This document shows positions 22,458-34,969 of a DNA stretch of 64,000 nt, in pieces. Numbering within the stretch: the stretch's first letter is position 1; every line of letters begins with the position of its first letter. The stretch covers positions 65,147,257 through 65,211,256 of the forward strand of contig NC_060060.1 in NCBI RefSeq assembly GCF_020283565.1. Reading direction: 5' to 3'. Origin of the DNA: Trifolium pratense (taxonomy: Eukaryota > Streptophyta > Magnoliopsida > Fabales > Fabaceae). Both the position numbers and the translations under genes were made by a program. The notes beneath the pieces are model-generated. The model ran no database searches, was not told where the DNA came from, and saw only the letters and a list, made by a program, of their open reading frames with translations.

Positions 22458-23659
22458 CCTAATTAACGGTTACCATCTCAAACTAAAAATGATTTTGGAT
22501 TTGAAAATCATCACACAAGACCTACATATAAGTTGGATGTGAAATTTTGCGTATGTCTTTTGTAAAAAAATTTAAAACTTGAAAGCCCCAAATATTGCTT
22601 AACAGATTATGGGGGGGTTCCATTATTGATATGAAATATTCTATTGGGCCCAACCGTAAATGTTTGCCAAATATTCCTATTGAGATTTACTTTTGTCACC
22701 CTATTCATTTTCTCGCACGCTCTACGAAATTATAAAAATACTTATATCTATTATTTACGTAGCGGAATACCCTACCAATTTTTTTTTTTTTTTTAACGTC
22801 CACTACTTAAATAACGAATGACATTTTTAACAAATTTCTATAACGTAAGACTCGCGAGAAATCAATAGAGTAACAAAAGTAATTTTCATTGCAATTTCCT
22901 CTCGAGAGTTAGTTTACCTGAAGATGGGTAATTTAATTGGAGATTATGGAGTGGTCCTATCCGGAGATTATGTAGTGGTCCTATCCGGTCACCTTTAACT
23001 AGTAGATTTAAAATATTTTGGCCCAACATCATTTTATCATTTGGGTTGTCATAACTACAAACCACCTAATATTTTAATTTTGAGTGTTTCATTTTGTGCT
23101 CTCTAAAACAACACAATTCGTATTTTAAGAACGAATTTTATAAAATCTAATATTTGTTTCCACCTCACCATTCCTTCATCCCCTGTGAAAATATTTATAA
23201 AATTTACTAGTTAAAGTGTGAATTTAGTTCGCTACTTAAATATCGAATTGTGTTTTTCGAATTTTGCAGCCTTTGATACTTGTAAGTTATGTTGTAAAGG
23301 GGGTACTTTTGAAATTTAAGAGGGTGCAAAAAAAATACACTCTTTAATTTTATTCTTTCTAAAGTAGCCAACCCTCATATGATGATGGTGATGATGAGAG
23401 GCATATTAGCAGTTTCTTGGAAAGTCTCCTCTTTCTCCTGAAGGTCTCTATCACAAAATAATTTATTGGTCCACAGTATAATGAGTGATTTGTGGAACTA
23501 ATTCAAATTCAATGCATATAGTATTGTACTAGTATTATCCTAAATGAAATCCATCGTTTTTTTTTTGTGGTTATTAGTAATGAAATCCATCGTATTGATC
23601 AATTGTTTTGAAATTATTTTGGAACACAAAAGCATACACCTTGTATATATTTGGTAAAC
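22458..23659. other. Intergenic, no feature seen
   Basis: AT-rich. A short direct duplication of GGAGATTATGGAGTGGTCCTATCCGG (22940-22990, two near-identical units) is the only structure noticed. Confidence 0.4.
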
Positions 23660-24278
23660 AATAGAAAAGGAACTATTAATATTCACAACAACACAGGCAG
23701 CACCGCCGGCCCTAAAACTCTTTTTGATTTTCTTCTTTTTCTCTCACCCATAGAGGGGTGGTTTTAGGTCAATTTTTGGCCTAAAATCACCCCTTTACAT
23801 TTTTTTCTTCTTGCTTTTTAATACAAATAAGTGATTTTCACATAGTTTAAGTCTTATAGTTTTGTTTTCATCTTTGCGATTTTATCCTTTGTTTTGATTT
23901 TCAGTATTGTTGTCCGGTCTTAGTGCGGAGTATTGTTGTCCCGTCTTAGTGCGGAGTATTGTTGTCCCGTCTTTGTGCGGTGTTCATTTGTTTCAGGTTT
24001 GAAGATTAAGGTTGATCCAGTGCAGATCCAATCAATGACTTTTGTACCATCAACGCTACAGATCCGGCGACATGAATGTTCCGGAAACTTCAATATAGTC
24101 AAATATGTAGGCTTTTGCAATATGTCGTTTGATGCTATTAACACGGATGCTGTGAGTTTGTTCGCAGATTCATCCTTTTTGTTTTTAGCGATTTTGATTT
24201 GTATTGCATCGATGTACTCTTATCAATTTGAATGAATGAATATCTTTTATTTAGTCAAAAAAAAAAAATAGAAAAGGA
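23660..24278 (+). mobile_element. Short poly-A retroposon with hairpin and 12-bp TSD
   Basis: The body is 23672-24266 (595 bp), flanked by AATAGAAAAGGA at 23660-23671 and 24267-24278. It ends GAATGAATGAATATC...AGTC followed by an A-run. Inside is a strong hairpin (AGGGGTGGTTTTAGG against CCTAAAATCACCCCT, 23754-23794) and three tandem copies of about 28 bp containing TCTTAGTGCGGAGTATTG (about 23908-23985). A second family member lies at 34980-36137. No pol III boxes were recognised, so it may be a LINE-dependent retroposon. The frame at 23933-24235 is not supported as a gene. Confidence 0.75.
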
Positions 24279-25401
24279 TTATCTGCAGTGACATTATGGT
24301 CCAGTTAAATCTTAGTCTTCCAACTTTTTGTTTTTAAGCAGTCAAAGTCAATTATCACAATTTTGAATGGTAAAGATTAAAATTGGATTTTCTCATGTGA
24401 TATTTTCACCGGAGAGAATCCTGATCCGGTAAACAATATCACCGTATTTATATGATGAACAAGTACCATTTTTTTATCAATTTCTTTTATTTTTATTTTA
24501 TAAGTATAGGGATTTAGTTTTGTAACACAAAAATTAAGTTATTTCATTAATCAATTTAATTATTTCATTAACCGTAAAAAAAAAAATTGAAGGAAACAAA
24601 TATATAGCATTTTATTACTTATTAAGTGTTCAAAAATGTATGATGAAAAATGTATCTTGTTACCACTTTTTTTAATATATATCTCACTAAACCGTTTCAT
24701 AACTTCACTAAATTGTTTCATTTTTTTAACATGGAAGTCGTTGGGGGATATATGCTCCTCTCATATAGTGGTTAAATATATTTTATCCTTTTCTGAAAAT
24801 TTTACTTCATACTCACGCAAACTTGAATGTCGAAGCACTTGCTGATACACAACCCTACTCTCATTCACCAGAATGAAAAATAAGCATCACCGACGAAGTC
24901 ATCCAGGTAAGTCACTTCTATATACCGTATATCTGATCCATCCACCTACATGTACGATAAAAACAGTTAGATGTTAGGAACGTCTCTCACAGTTCGTATA
25001 ATCGTATTGAATGGTCTAGTGTCCATTCAAAGTTGGAAATCCAATCATGATAGCGTGGGGAACACGTCTACGGTGTGTGGGTAATTAAGGAGAGTGGGTG
25101 GAATAGATCAGCACCGTTGAAATTGGGTATAAGGGAACCTGAGATGACGTGTGAGGCGGAATTTATGGGTCCAGGTTTATATTTGCTAAAGAGGGTGGGT
25201 CACTGAAATCCCATGTTAAGATTTTGAGAAAGACTCATTCCCATTGGGCCATCACGTGGGGGTGTGGCCCATTAGTTCCCTTAAAGCCAAAGCATCTCAT
25301 CAGAGGCTACCACATACACATGTTTATTCATCTATCTAATTTACCTCAAGTATCAACTAATTTAAAAGATAGTATTCTCTTATCTTATGTAGCTTAAATG
25401 G
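24279..25401. other. Intergenic, no feature seen
   Basis: No gene or mobile-element ends were resolved. Some MITE-style phrases (TCACCGGAGAGAATCC near 24407) recur near 27500 and 63320 and may mark a decayed dispersed repeat. Confidence 0.35.
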
Positions 25402-25530
25402 TATTCCTTCTGTCTCAAAATATAAGCAAAAGTTAGTGAACAAAAGTGAATGTATTTGGTCCAAATCTTTAACCAAATACATCAAGTTTCTTTGACTCAT
25501 TTTTGCTTATATTTTGGGACGGAGGGAGTA
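25402..25530. mobile_element. Stowaway-type MITE
   Basis: Body 25404-25528 (125 bp) with TA duplicated at 25402-25403 and 25529-25530. The right end inverted reads CTCCCTCCGTCCCAAAATAT, the canonical Stowaway (Tc1/mariner) terminus. The left end TTCCTTCTGTCTCAAAATAT is its diverged partner. Confidence 0.88.
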
Positions 25531-25604
25531 CTTACTAGAGATATTATTGGAGTGTTTGAAGTTCGAACCCCGGATTTCACATTTCTCCACATTTACATGT
25601 GTGA

Positions 25605-26050
25605 GTCTAGCCCAATGTTTTGAAAACCGGACCGGACCGGCCGGTCCGACCGGTTCGACCACGAACCGGTGCCCTCGGCGGTCCGGTCGACTAGCAAGAA
25701 CCGCTAGTCAGTGGAACCGGTCAAAAACCGGTGTGAACCGGTATGAACCGGTGTGAACCGGTGTGAACCGGTGAACCGGTGAACCGGAAAACCGGCCGGT
25801 TTTTCTCTCACTTAAAAAAAAAAAAAAAAAACTGATTTTTTAATTAAAAAAAACGATGGATTGAAATTGAAAGGTTAAAAAATCAAAAATCTTTCCTTTC
25901 CAACCATAGACTCAAACACGTGAAAAAATTATATGAACGGTTCAATATAAACGGTTCAATAACGGTTGAACCGATCCGACCGGTTGACCCTTGAACCAGT
26001 TGTCACAACGGTTCGACCTCCGGTCCGGTTCTTAAAACATTGGTCTAGCC
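25605..26050. mobile_element. hAT-type MITE rich in CCGG/ACCGGT
   Basis: Body 25613-26042 (430 bp) between perfect 8-bp TSDs GTCTAGCC (25605-25612 and 26043-26050). The ends are CAATGTTTTGAAAACCGGAC and, inverted, CAATGTTTTAAGAACCGGAC. The interior holds short tandem GTGAACCGGT units (25727-25790) and an A-run. The DNA on both sides (GTTCGAACCCCGG at about 25561 and CTAAGCTATTTGAG after the element) looks like a split tRNA-derived SINE. Confidence 0.88.
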
Positions 26051-26087
26051 ACTAAGCTATTTGAGAAAAGAAGAAAAAAAACTCTCT

Positions 26088-26484
26088 TTAGGGGGCGTTT
26101 GTTTCAAGGTTGTTAATTTTATTCCCAGGAATCATATTCCCAGAAAATAATAATGGGAACTTTATTCCCAGGTATTTTAGAAAAAACATGTTTGGTTCAT
26201 ATTAACTACATTCCTAGGAATTATTGATAAAAGTGGGTAAAAGAGAAGTTATTGGAAGTTATTTAAAATGTATTCCCATTTTCATGGGAACTTTTCTTTC
26301 CCACCCATTTCTTTGGGAATAAAATCATGGGAATAAGAGAAGTTATTGGAAGTTATTTTATTCCAAGGAAACTTCATATCCAGGAATAATTTCATGTCAA
26401 CCTTGTAACAAACATGGGTATATTTATTCCAACCCATATATTCCCAGGAATATTATTCCTAACCTTGAAACAAACACCCCCTTA
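26088..26484. mobile_element. PIF/Harbinger (Tourist-like) MITE
   Basis: Body 26091-26481 (391 bp), TSD TTA at 26088-26090 and 26482-26484. The termini are GGGGGCGTTTGTTTCAAGGT and its inverse AACCTTGAAACAAACACCCCC (one G/T change). The 3-bp TTA target and G-rich TIR are Harbinger-type. Internal inverted TTCCCAGGAAT motifs recur. Confidence 0.87.
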
Positions 26485-26825
26485 GTCTTTTTGTCAAGTA
26501 CTAGCTATTAGAATTTCATCTTTTTAAAATGAATAAGTGAAAATATCACATTTTTTACTTTTCAGATATATTAAATAACTGATGTAACTTATCTACGTTA
26601 TAGATAAAATACATTAACTATTTAATGTAATTAAAATATAATTTGTTTTTTTCGAACTAGATGTAATTTTTATTTTTTTCAAAGAGTGATTCACCATCAG
26701 TCCCTTTCTATGTAGACAGCACTTTCCCCTCTCTCTCTCCCTCTCATTGAGCAACTGATTTGCAGACAAAAACACGTGAGCTAACTTCCCCAATATCCAC
26801 ACCACACCTTGGACCTTTCTCTAAC

Positions 26826-27164
26826 TTATTGCATGTTTGTTTCAGATTTTTTGAAATTCTTTTTTATTGTTCTTCAAAAAAAATATTTTATTTTTGTTTG
26901 TTTCAGATTTTTTCAAAAAATATTTTAGTAAAAAAAATTATTTTCATCAAAATGAAAATTTATTTTCAATAGCTTTTATCAAAATTTATTTTTTTATCAT
27001 TCATCATTTTTCACCATCTTAAAAAAATAGATTTTAATGATTGTAAACAAACGGCAAATATCTTTATATTTTTTTTCAAAATCTCTGCAAAAAAAATAAT
27101 TTTCTTGAAAATGATTTTCTTCACAATTTTTTTTTTTTTAAAATCTCAAACAAACATGTCCTTA
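26826..27164. mobile_element. Tourist-like MITE, AT-rich
   Basis: Body about 26829-27161, TTA at 26826-26828 and 27162-27164. The left end is TTGCATGTTTGTTTCAGATT and the right end inverted is GGACATGTTTGTTTGAGATT. The inside is poly-A/poly-T rich with TTTTGAAAAA-type inverted motifs. Confidence 0.65.
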
Positions 27165-28472
27165 ATTTCAAGTCTCAACATCCCGTCCAACTCATGTATT
27201 ATACTAATCAACATTTATCATTTAATATCTTGTGTACGCAACATCAGAAGAAACCTTTATAAGCGATATCCATCGTTAGTTGGTTGGTTCAACTATGATT
27301 GAAAGAGGTTGAAATTACTTAATGTCAGAATTGATTCCCGAACCAGATTAAATCGGTGGTAAAAGTAAAAAAAAAAACTTTATAAACAATATTTTTGTTA
27401 TCAAATAATATAGTGGTTAATATTCCACCTTAAGCTGAACATATAAAATTTTTAAGATTTAAACTTTTCGACTTCTATATATATAGGGTATGGGTTGTCT
27501 CCGGTGAAATTTTCACTGGATTCCCTTATGTGTGCATCTATGCCCTCAATTATCTTTTTTTGGTTGACCAACTTGTAAAAAAAAAAAAAAAAGTGGATGA
27601 TCAGAATTTCATGGGAGAGAAAATTAATGGGAGACGATCAATCCCATATATATATATATACATAGACGATTGGTTAACCGGCTAAGCAATGTAAAGAATA
27701 TAAGTGATATTTGTTATATATTCCACAAAATCATATATTATAGAAGAATATAAGTGATATATGATTCAACCGAACTCAAATTATCGGAAACTTCTTCTCA
27801 AATAATATTCAATGTTTCATACTATAAAGCACGCAATAAATTAATTTCAACGAATTCTTAATAAATTATGATTCTTCTGCTTTTGTTGGTATGTGACATT
27901 GTTAATTTAGATCAAACAAATGTAAGCACGTGGGGAGAAGTTAGTTTCAAAAATGTGTCACTACTAATTAATCATTATTTTTTAATTAAACTATACTACT
28001 TATTTTATTTTATTTTATTTTGACAAGAACTATACTATCACTATTTTTACATGCACTATTACACGCGTCTGGATCAACTTATACGTACGTGTGTGTCACA
28101 TATAAATATAAATAAATAATAATATGAAGTGAATTTATTTTAATAAAATTGGTAGAAGTCCCAAAAATGAAGCTACCATAGAAATCTAAAAATAATTAAG
28201 GGGAAATTTTTAATAGAATTTGGAACAAGGTATATATATTCTATGATATGATGATATATAATATAAAAATATAAAAATACATACAACAGGAAAAAAAATG
28301 CAAAAAAGTAATTATCATTAGCAGTTACTATAATTTTCTACAGTATTATATAGCTAATTAACTAATTACAACGTACGTACGTTTCCCTAGCTTAATTAGC
28401 TAGACGTATCAATCCCTCAACCAAAAAAATACAATGATTGTAGGGAGAAAATACTACATGTATTTAATTTCT
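27165..28472. other. Intergenic / HD-Zip gene 3' flank
   Basis: AT-rich sequence with AT microsatellite patches (about 27476-27484 and 27644-27662). The segment next to 28472 is the likely 3' UTR of the minus-strand HD-Zip gene. No other gene is seen. Confidence 0.4.
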
Positions 28473-29942
28473 TTAACAAGCTGCGGAAGGATTATTGAAA
28501 GGATTATAGAAGTGAGTATTGGGAGCCATGGTGAAGGCAGTGATCTTCTTATTCGAACCGCCACCATCCGCGACGCGGCCGAGCCGGTCGCAAGAGGGGC
28601 ACATGGAGAGTGTAGCTGCAGGCATGGGCATGTATAAAGGTTGTGCTTGCTTCAATGATTTCAGCTCTTGTAACTCTTTCTTTAATCTCCTATTTTCGTC
28701 CGTTAACGTTTCACAACATTTCTTCAAAAATTCGCAATCAACCTCCGTTTGTTTCAGCTTTGTTCTGCAATATCCAAACCAAAATCTTGTTTAATAAGTC
28801 TCTTTGTAAATTATTTTACATATACATCCAATTAAATCATGACATGTAGACATTTGAAGTAATATTTTATGTACAAATCTATAAAAGCCAACACTAAGAT
28901 ATGATTTCATTAGATGCATGTGTAAAAATATTTTACACTGTCGGTGTATAGCAATTAATCCCTTAATGATTATATGGGTATTTTTTGCGCATATAATCTA
29001 AAAATATTTAGATTTAAAATTTCAGATTAGTTGTAAGAGTTTAATCTTATATACAAAATCTATAAATGTAAAATGATATATTAATTAATAAAATTTCTAC
29101 CTTTTCCAATATTTTTTTTTAAAAAAATCTCAATATAAAAATTAATTGAACCGCTGATTTTTTATATATAAATAAAATAAATAAAAAATTGTCCTCTTCG
29201 CATAGCTCACTTAGAAATATCAGATATAATATGTAAGGACCGGATTTAAACCTAATTCTCTACTTATTCACCTTAATTAAAAAGTTAAAATTATAGTCAC
29301 TAAATTATTTTAAAAGAAAAAGTTGAATACCTTGCTCTCCGATTCTGGAACCACACTTCAACTTGTCGAGGCCTTAGATTCAACTGCTTTGCTAAAGCTT
29401 GTTTTTCTTTCTGAAAATCCAATAAAAAAGAAGAAGAATATTATTAATAACTAATTAATTAAATTGATATATTACTCACTGATAATTAATTTATTAGATG
29501 CTAGAAAATAAGGAGAAGGATATATAATTACCGGATTGAGAGTGCTTTGCAATTTGAAGCTTTCTTCCAAAAGTAAAGATTGTTCTTTGGTAAGCCTAAG
29601 TTTCTTTCTAGCGTTAGTAGCATCTTCATCTTCATCACTAACTCTTGAAGAAACTCTCTCTTCTTCTACCTCTTGATCTTCTTCTTCCTCTCTTTCTCTC
29701 TTCACTTGCAAGACTCTCCCATTTGAGAAAGATGAAACAACAACACTATGAGGTGAAGAAGTTTGGTTAATTCTATGGATGTTAGGACTCTCTGGAGAGA
29801 GTCCTAACGTTAAGGATGGCTCGGTGGAGGAATAGGGATTCTTTACTGTGGTGGTGGTGGTGGTTATTTGTTTTGGAGTAGTAGAAGTATTCAAAGATAA
29901 GCCTAGAACAAGATGAAGGGAATTTTGATCATTAAACCCCAT
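28473..29942 (-). CDS. HAT22: HD-Zip class II transcription factor (HAT22/HAT9-like)
   Basis: Three exons on the minus strand (29942-29532, 29410-29331, 28764-28473) with GT-AG introns join in frame to 260 residues. The N-terminus has EAR-type repression motifs LVLGLSL (11-17) and LTLGL (44-48). An acidic stretch (about 85-107) precedes the homeodomain (about 111-166), which includes [11 protein letters not shown] and the recognition helix [12 protein letters not shown] leucine zipper follows directly, with Leu at 177, 184, 191 and 198. The class II signature is CPSC at 219-222, followed by Asp where Glu is usual. The C-terminus [12 protein letters not shown] matches the HAT22/HAT9 group. Both intron positions fall within the homeodomain coding region, as in this class. 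Members are nuclear repressors that bind CAATNATTG and act in shade, cytokinin and auxin responses. The symbol is by closest motif match; HAT9 is the alternative. Confidence 0.95.
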
Positions 29943-30160
29943 TTGATAATTGAGAAAAAAAAATAACTATGAAGGAGGTGTTTTAAGGTTGAAATGTTTT
30001 GTATGAAAAAATGGATATAAGGTATGGTTTTAAAGAGAGGGGGGAGGTGGAGAATGAGTACAAGACTTTTCTGTGGGGGCATTGGGTGGGTGAGTGGGTG
30101 GGTGGTTATGATTATTATTAATCATAATAATAATAATCATAATAATAATCAAAGGGAGGA
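29943..30160 (-). promoter_or_regulatory. Upstream region of HD-Zip gene with ATTATTA cluster
   Basis: Immediately upstream of the start codon is a CT-rich (minus strand) leader. At 30106-30152 is a dense cluster of ATGATTATTATTAATCATAA-type motifs. Homeodomain proteins favour AATNATT cores, and HD-Zip II genes are known to be autoregulated, so a role as an own-binding region is possible but unproven. Confidence 0.35.
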
Positions 30161-30262
30161 ATAAGTAGGGAAATAATAATGAAGAAAAGTCTTTTCTATA
30201 TTCTTATACAAAGGTTGACCATTTGAAAATCTATCACTGGTGTTATTATTGTGACATGAATA

Positions 30263-30441
30263 ATGCTAGCAACACACTCTTCAATAAATACATTTCAACA
30301 TACTCTTTTTTATTGGTTGAAATTCACATGGGTCCCATAAAAAAATATAGACCCATATAACTTTTATGGGACCCATATAAATTTTAACCAATAGAAGAAA
30401 GTGTGTTAGAGTGTGTTTGTTAAAGAGTGTATTGCTAGCAC
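30263..30441. mobile_element. Short MITE, CTAGCAA ends
   Basis: The termini ATGCTAGCAACACACTCTT and, inverted, GTGCTAGCAATACACTCTT enclose about 179 bp. An inner inverted repeat pairs ATTGGTTGAAATT with its complement, and GGGTCCCAT with ATGGGACCC. The TSD is unclear, so the superfamily is not assigned. Confidence 0.65.
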
Positions 30442-33125
30442 TCCTCATTGTTACATTATTATACTCCATCATTCCCATGATAATTGATAGTAATTCCATG
30501 CTTACTAAGAAAATATCATGATAAATAAAATTAAGAGAACGTTAATTTTACTCAATTATCTTTATTAATCATCATTGATATACTTTTATTATTATAAATA
30601 TAAAATATCACACTTATATATTATGGAAAATTATTGTTCCCACAATACATGTCACACTTATTTATCTTACACATATATGAAAAAAAAAATATAAAAGAAT
30701 AAATAAATAAATAAATAGCAAGTTTATGAAATTATCGTAATTACTTAAGTGATGTAGTATTCATAAATTTTATTATAAAAATTCAATATAATTAATTATA
30801 ATGACTTTATAGTGTGTATAACTAAAAATGAAAAAAAAAAATTTATATTAAAAAAATTATTTTTAAAAGTAAATGTTACACTTATTATAGAATTGAGGTA
30901 GTAATTATTTTATTTGAAAGAATTGAGGTAGTGATTATAATAAGAGAAAACTTGGAAAATGCTCTGTTTTTTTTTTCAGTAATAGGAAAATGCTCTCTAT
31001 ATAGCTATTTCCCCTCACTCACATTGTACCCATTATTACTACCACACTTTCTTAAGTAGTAGCTTCACTTAACATTAATTGTACCAATTATTGCCCTCCT
31101 TTACTTGTGTCACTGCTACTTTAATCCTTCTAGGCTTTGTATTTATGGACTTTGTAATATATCATTGAATACTTTATTAATTTAATAGATGAGATGAGTA
31201 GCTTAATTCGTTGAAGAGTTAAGCGTTAAAGGTATTGGAGGTCTATAATTCAAGTTATAGCAAAGGTAAAAAAATTAATATAATAATTAATATACTAACA
31301 ATTTAATTTTTATTTAACAAATTGTTAATTTAATATATAGTTAAATATTAGTCTGTTAGATTTGTCTAATATGAACCTTTGTTAAAGATTGGATTTTGTA
31401 ATGATAAAATTAAAAATATTATGAACTAAATAAATCAATTTTTTTTTTGAAAAGGCAAAAATGGCATTAGAAGCATCAAATATTTAATAAACCTAAAAAT
31501 ATTTAATAAACCTAAAAGTGAGTTGCTTTTTTTTTTTTATAAAAATAACCAAAGAAAATAATTTTTACATTTGCCCTAAACTAAAATACATCAAATATTT
31601 AATAAACCTAAAGTGTGAGTTGATTTTTTTTATAAAAATAACCAAACAGAATAATTTTTCCATTTGCTTCTTTAATATAAGCTTTATTATTCTCCTAGTA
31701 TCCATTTTCCTCAACAACAAAAAAAAAAAGCCATCTAGCTATATGCATTAACTTGGGTCATAAAATATCTATCTATATCTATATGCATTAACTCATCCAA
31801 ACATTGCTTCATAAGTTATTTCCGAAAATAAATATAGCAATAAAAAAAATCAAAAGCATGATTAGAAATAGGTGTATACATAAATGTAAACATGTGTGTT
31901 TGTGACAAAGTTATGTAACAAACCCACATGCCCTGTCTCCCACTCCATACATGTCTGATTGAACTAGCTAGTTAGAGATGGGTGTCATGTCACTTTGCTT
32001 ACCAATATATTGCATTAATTTTCTAATGAATAATGTGGAAATTGAGGGATGGTGTTATTATTATTGGACATTTTAATTTCTTCTAGCTTATTATGAAGAT
32101 GTGTAGGATTAGAAAGTGATGTGCACTGTTTGTTTGTTTTCAATAGGAAATATGATTAAAGAAAGTAGGTGCAACACACAATTGGAGTTTCAATGAGTTA
32201 TAATGGTGCCAGAATATGATTTATCAACAAGAATTCGGATCTTTGCTTAACTAGAAAGTTGATGTGGAGTGTTTGGGACCTACGTAATTTTGTATTAGTA
32301 CTATATCTCTATAAGAAGTTCAAATAATGCATTGCATGTCGGCTATGTTAAGCCAAAGTTAGGTATGTCACTCATACTTAATGATAAACCTAAAATAATT
32401 TATCAGCAACAAATAATTATATACAAGAGGACATCAAGATATCATTGTGGCTTAAATCTTTTGAATCCATTGTGCAATTAAGAGATTTTTTATGAAAGTA
32501 TCTAACTGAATTTATTGAAAGATTAATTTGTTTTTTTTGTTTTTTCTCTATGGTGGAGACACTTAACATGAATATGATAAAAATTGTAGAAATAGTTTAA
32601 ATAAAGTATAGTATAATATTAATTAATGTTTGCTTCTATAGTAAGATATCATATATCATCATTAATATAAAATACTTTATATTTTACTTTTAAGAAAAAA
32701 ATAATTTTACATTGATAGATCACATAAATTAAACTCTAACTCAAAATAGTTTTCTTAAGAATGTGGTTGATCTTCTAAAAAATAATGAATTGGATGGGAC
32801 AACTCCAGTTATATTGTGTAATTGTCTTTGATTGTAAAATTATTTTAACGACTGAGCAAATTAGGAGGCAAAGGGACAAAATACAAACATAAAAATTGTT
32901 CAATCATAAAAGTTTGTCATGTTCTATTTTACTATGTATTGTGGTGTTCTATCGAATACTTATTTTTCAATAAATCAAATACAACCTAAAATAAAACATT
33001 AAAAATGATCTAATACTTGAGTTGCTTCAATTCTCAACCACTTGGTGTCCCAACTTATACGTACGTGTACGTTTATGAATTATTTGTCCCATTTGATAAA
33101 ACAAATTGTTTGTTAATGAATTTAA
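30442..33125. other. AT-rich intergenic DNA
   Basis: No gene. A tRNA-like decayed SINE is possible at about 31190-31275 (GAGTAGCTTAATTCG then AATTCAAGTTATAG). Around 31480-31670 a unit containing ATCAAATATTTAATAAACCT and TTTATAAAAATAACCAAA is duplicated. The rest is featureless. Confidence 0.4.
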
Positions 33126-34524
33126 CTAGCAGGACACCCGTGCGTCCGCACGGGTGTCGCGGCGTTGCCGCTCCTCACTTGGTAAGATGAAAGGATATAA
33201 TATTTGGTAAAAAAAATAGAAAAAGAACAATGGTAAAACCATCACAAAAAAACTTTAGGTCTCCGTATTAATTTTGGAATATAAATATAGATAATTAGAA
33301 ATTATGAAGAAAAAAAATAGGCTGCCTTATTAATATATTAGTAAAAACATAGGTGTTGAAAAATCACAAAAAAAACTTATGTCCATGTATTAATATATGA
33401 GTATAAATATAGTCCCGTAAAAATTATTAAAAAATAGGCAATCATATTAAAATGTTAGTGAAAATATAGGATAGGTCTCGCAACAGTCATCAAAATAATT
33501 AGGTCATCGTATTAAATATGAGTATAACCAGAAAAATTGTAAAAAAAAAATAGACAACTTAATTTTTATTTTATTTTTGTTTCAAACAACTTAATTAATA
33601 TATAATTAAAAGTATAAGTCCCGTAGAAACCACACAAACAAAAAAGTTTCCATATTAATATATGAGTTTAAATATAGGTCCCGCAGATGTTATAAAAGAA
33701 TGGGCAAACTTATTAATATGAGTAAAACACATAGGTCCCCATGTACCAAAAAAAAAACACATAGGTCCCCAGAAATCACACAAAAGATTAGGATCTCGTA
33801 TTAATATATAATTATAAATATAGGTCTAAAAAAATAGTAAAAAATTGAAAACTTCACTTAATAACATAAAATAGTAATTTATTGGGAAGTAGATTAAAAG
33901 ATTAAAAAAATAGAAAGATATAATATTTGGTAAAAAAAATAGAAAAAGAACAATGGTAAAACTATCACAAAAAAACCTTATGTCTCCGTATTAATATTTG
34001 AATATAAATGATAATGTAGAAATTATGGAAAAATAGGTTACCTCATTAATATATTAGTGAAAACATAGGCCTTGTAAAAACCACCAAAAAATTAGGTCCC
34101 TGTATTAAATATATGAGTATAAATATATCCTTTTAAAATTATTAAAAAATAGGTAACCTTGTTAATATGTTAGTGAAAATATAGGTCTCACAAAAATCAT
34201 CAAAATAATTAGGTCACCGTATTAAATATCAGTATAATCCGTAAAATTGTAAAACAAAATAGGCAACTTAATTAATATATAAATAAAAGTATAAGCTCCG
34301 TAGAAATCACAAAAAAAAAGTTTCTATATTAATATATGAGTATTTTATAGGTTCCGTATATGTTATAAAAGAACGGACAAACGTATTAATCGTATTAATG
34401 AGTAAAAAACATAGGTCCCGCATAAACCACACAGAAGATCAGATTATCGTATATTAATATATGAGTATAAATATAAGTTCACAAAAAATAGTTAAAAAAT
34501 GTAAATTTTATTAATAAGAGTAAA

Positions 34525-34640
34525 AACATAGGCCCTGCGTACGTGTATGATATAAACTATTGTTGTTTTGTTTGGCACACCTTGTGCCAATCAGGACTCA
34601 TTATTAATAATAAAATTCATTTTAGTTTGTTCAAAAAAAA
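34525..34640 (+). mobile_element. Retroposon 3'-end fragment inside Helitron
   Basis: A non-Helitron segment with GTTGTTTTGTTTGGCACACC ends TTTTAGTTTGTTC followed by an A-run at about 34632. It is bracketed by similar AAAACATAGG / AAAACACAGG sequences of the host repeat, consistent with a truncated poly-A retroposon. The frame at 34543-34794 crosses it and is not a gene. Confidence 0.45.
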
Positions 34641-34969
34641 AACACAGGCACCGCAGAAATCACACAAAAGATTATATCTTCTGTTAATGCATGAGTATAA
34701 ATATATGTCAAGAATGAGCAACCTTATTAATATATTAATAAAAAAAAATATATGGCTCGTAAAAATGAACAAAATAATTAGGTCCTTGTATTAATATTTG
34801 ATCTAGTATAACCCGTAAAATTATAAAAAAATAAACAACTTTATTAATATATGATTAAAATTATAAGTCTCGTACAAATAAAAAAAAAGATTATCTTATT
34901 AATTGATGAGTATAAATATATATAATCTTACATAAATTATTAAAGAACATGAAATCTTATTAATAAGAG

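Noticed and set aside
28519..28849. Plus-strand frames over the HD-Zip last exon
   Set aside because: Shadows of the minus-strand homeodomain-leucine zipper exon, which has clear motifs and splice sites.
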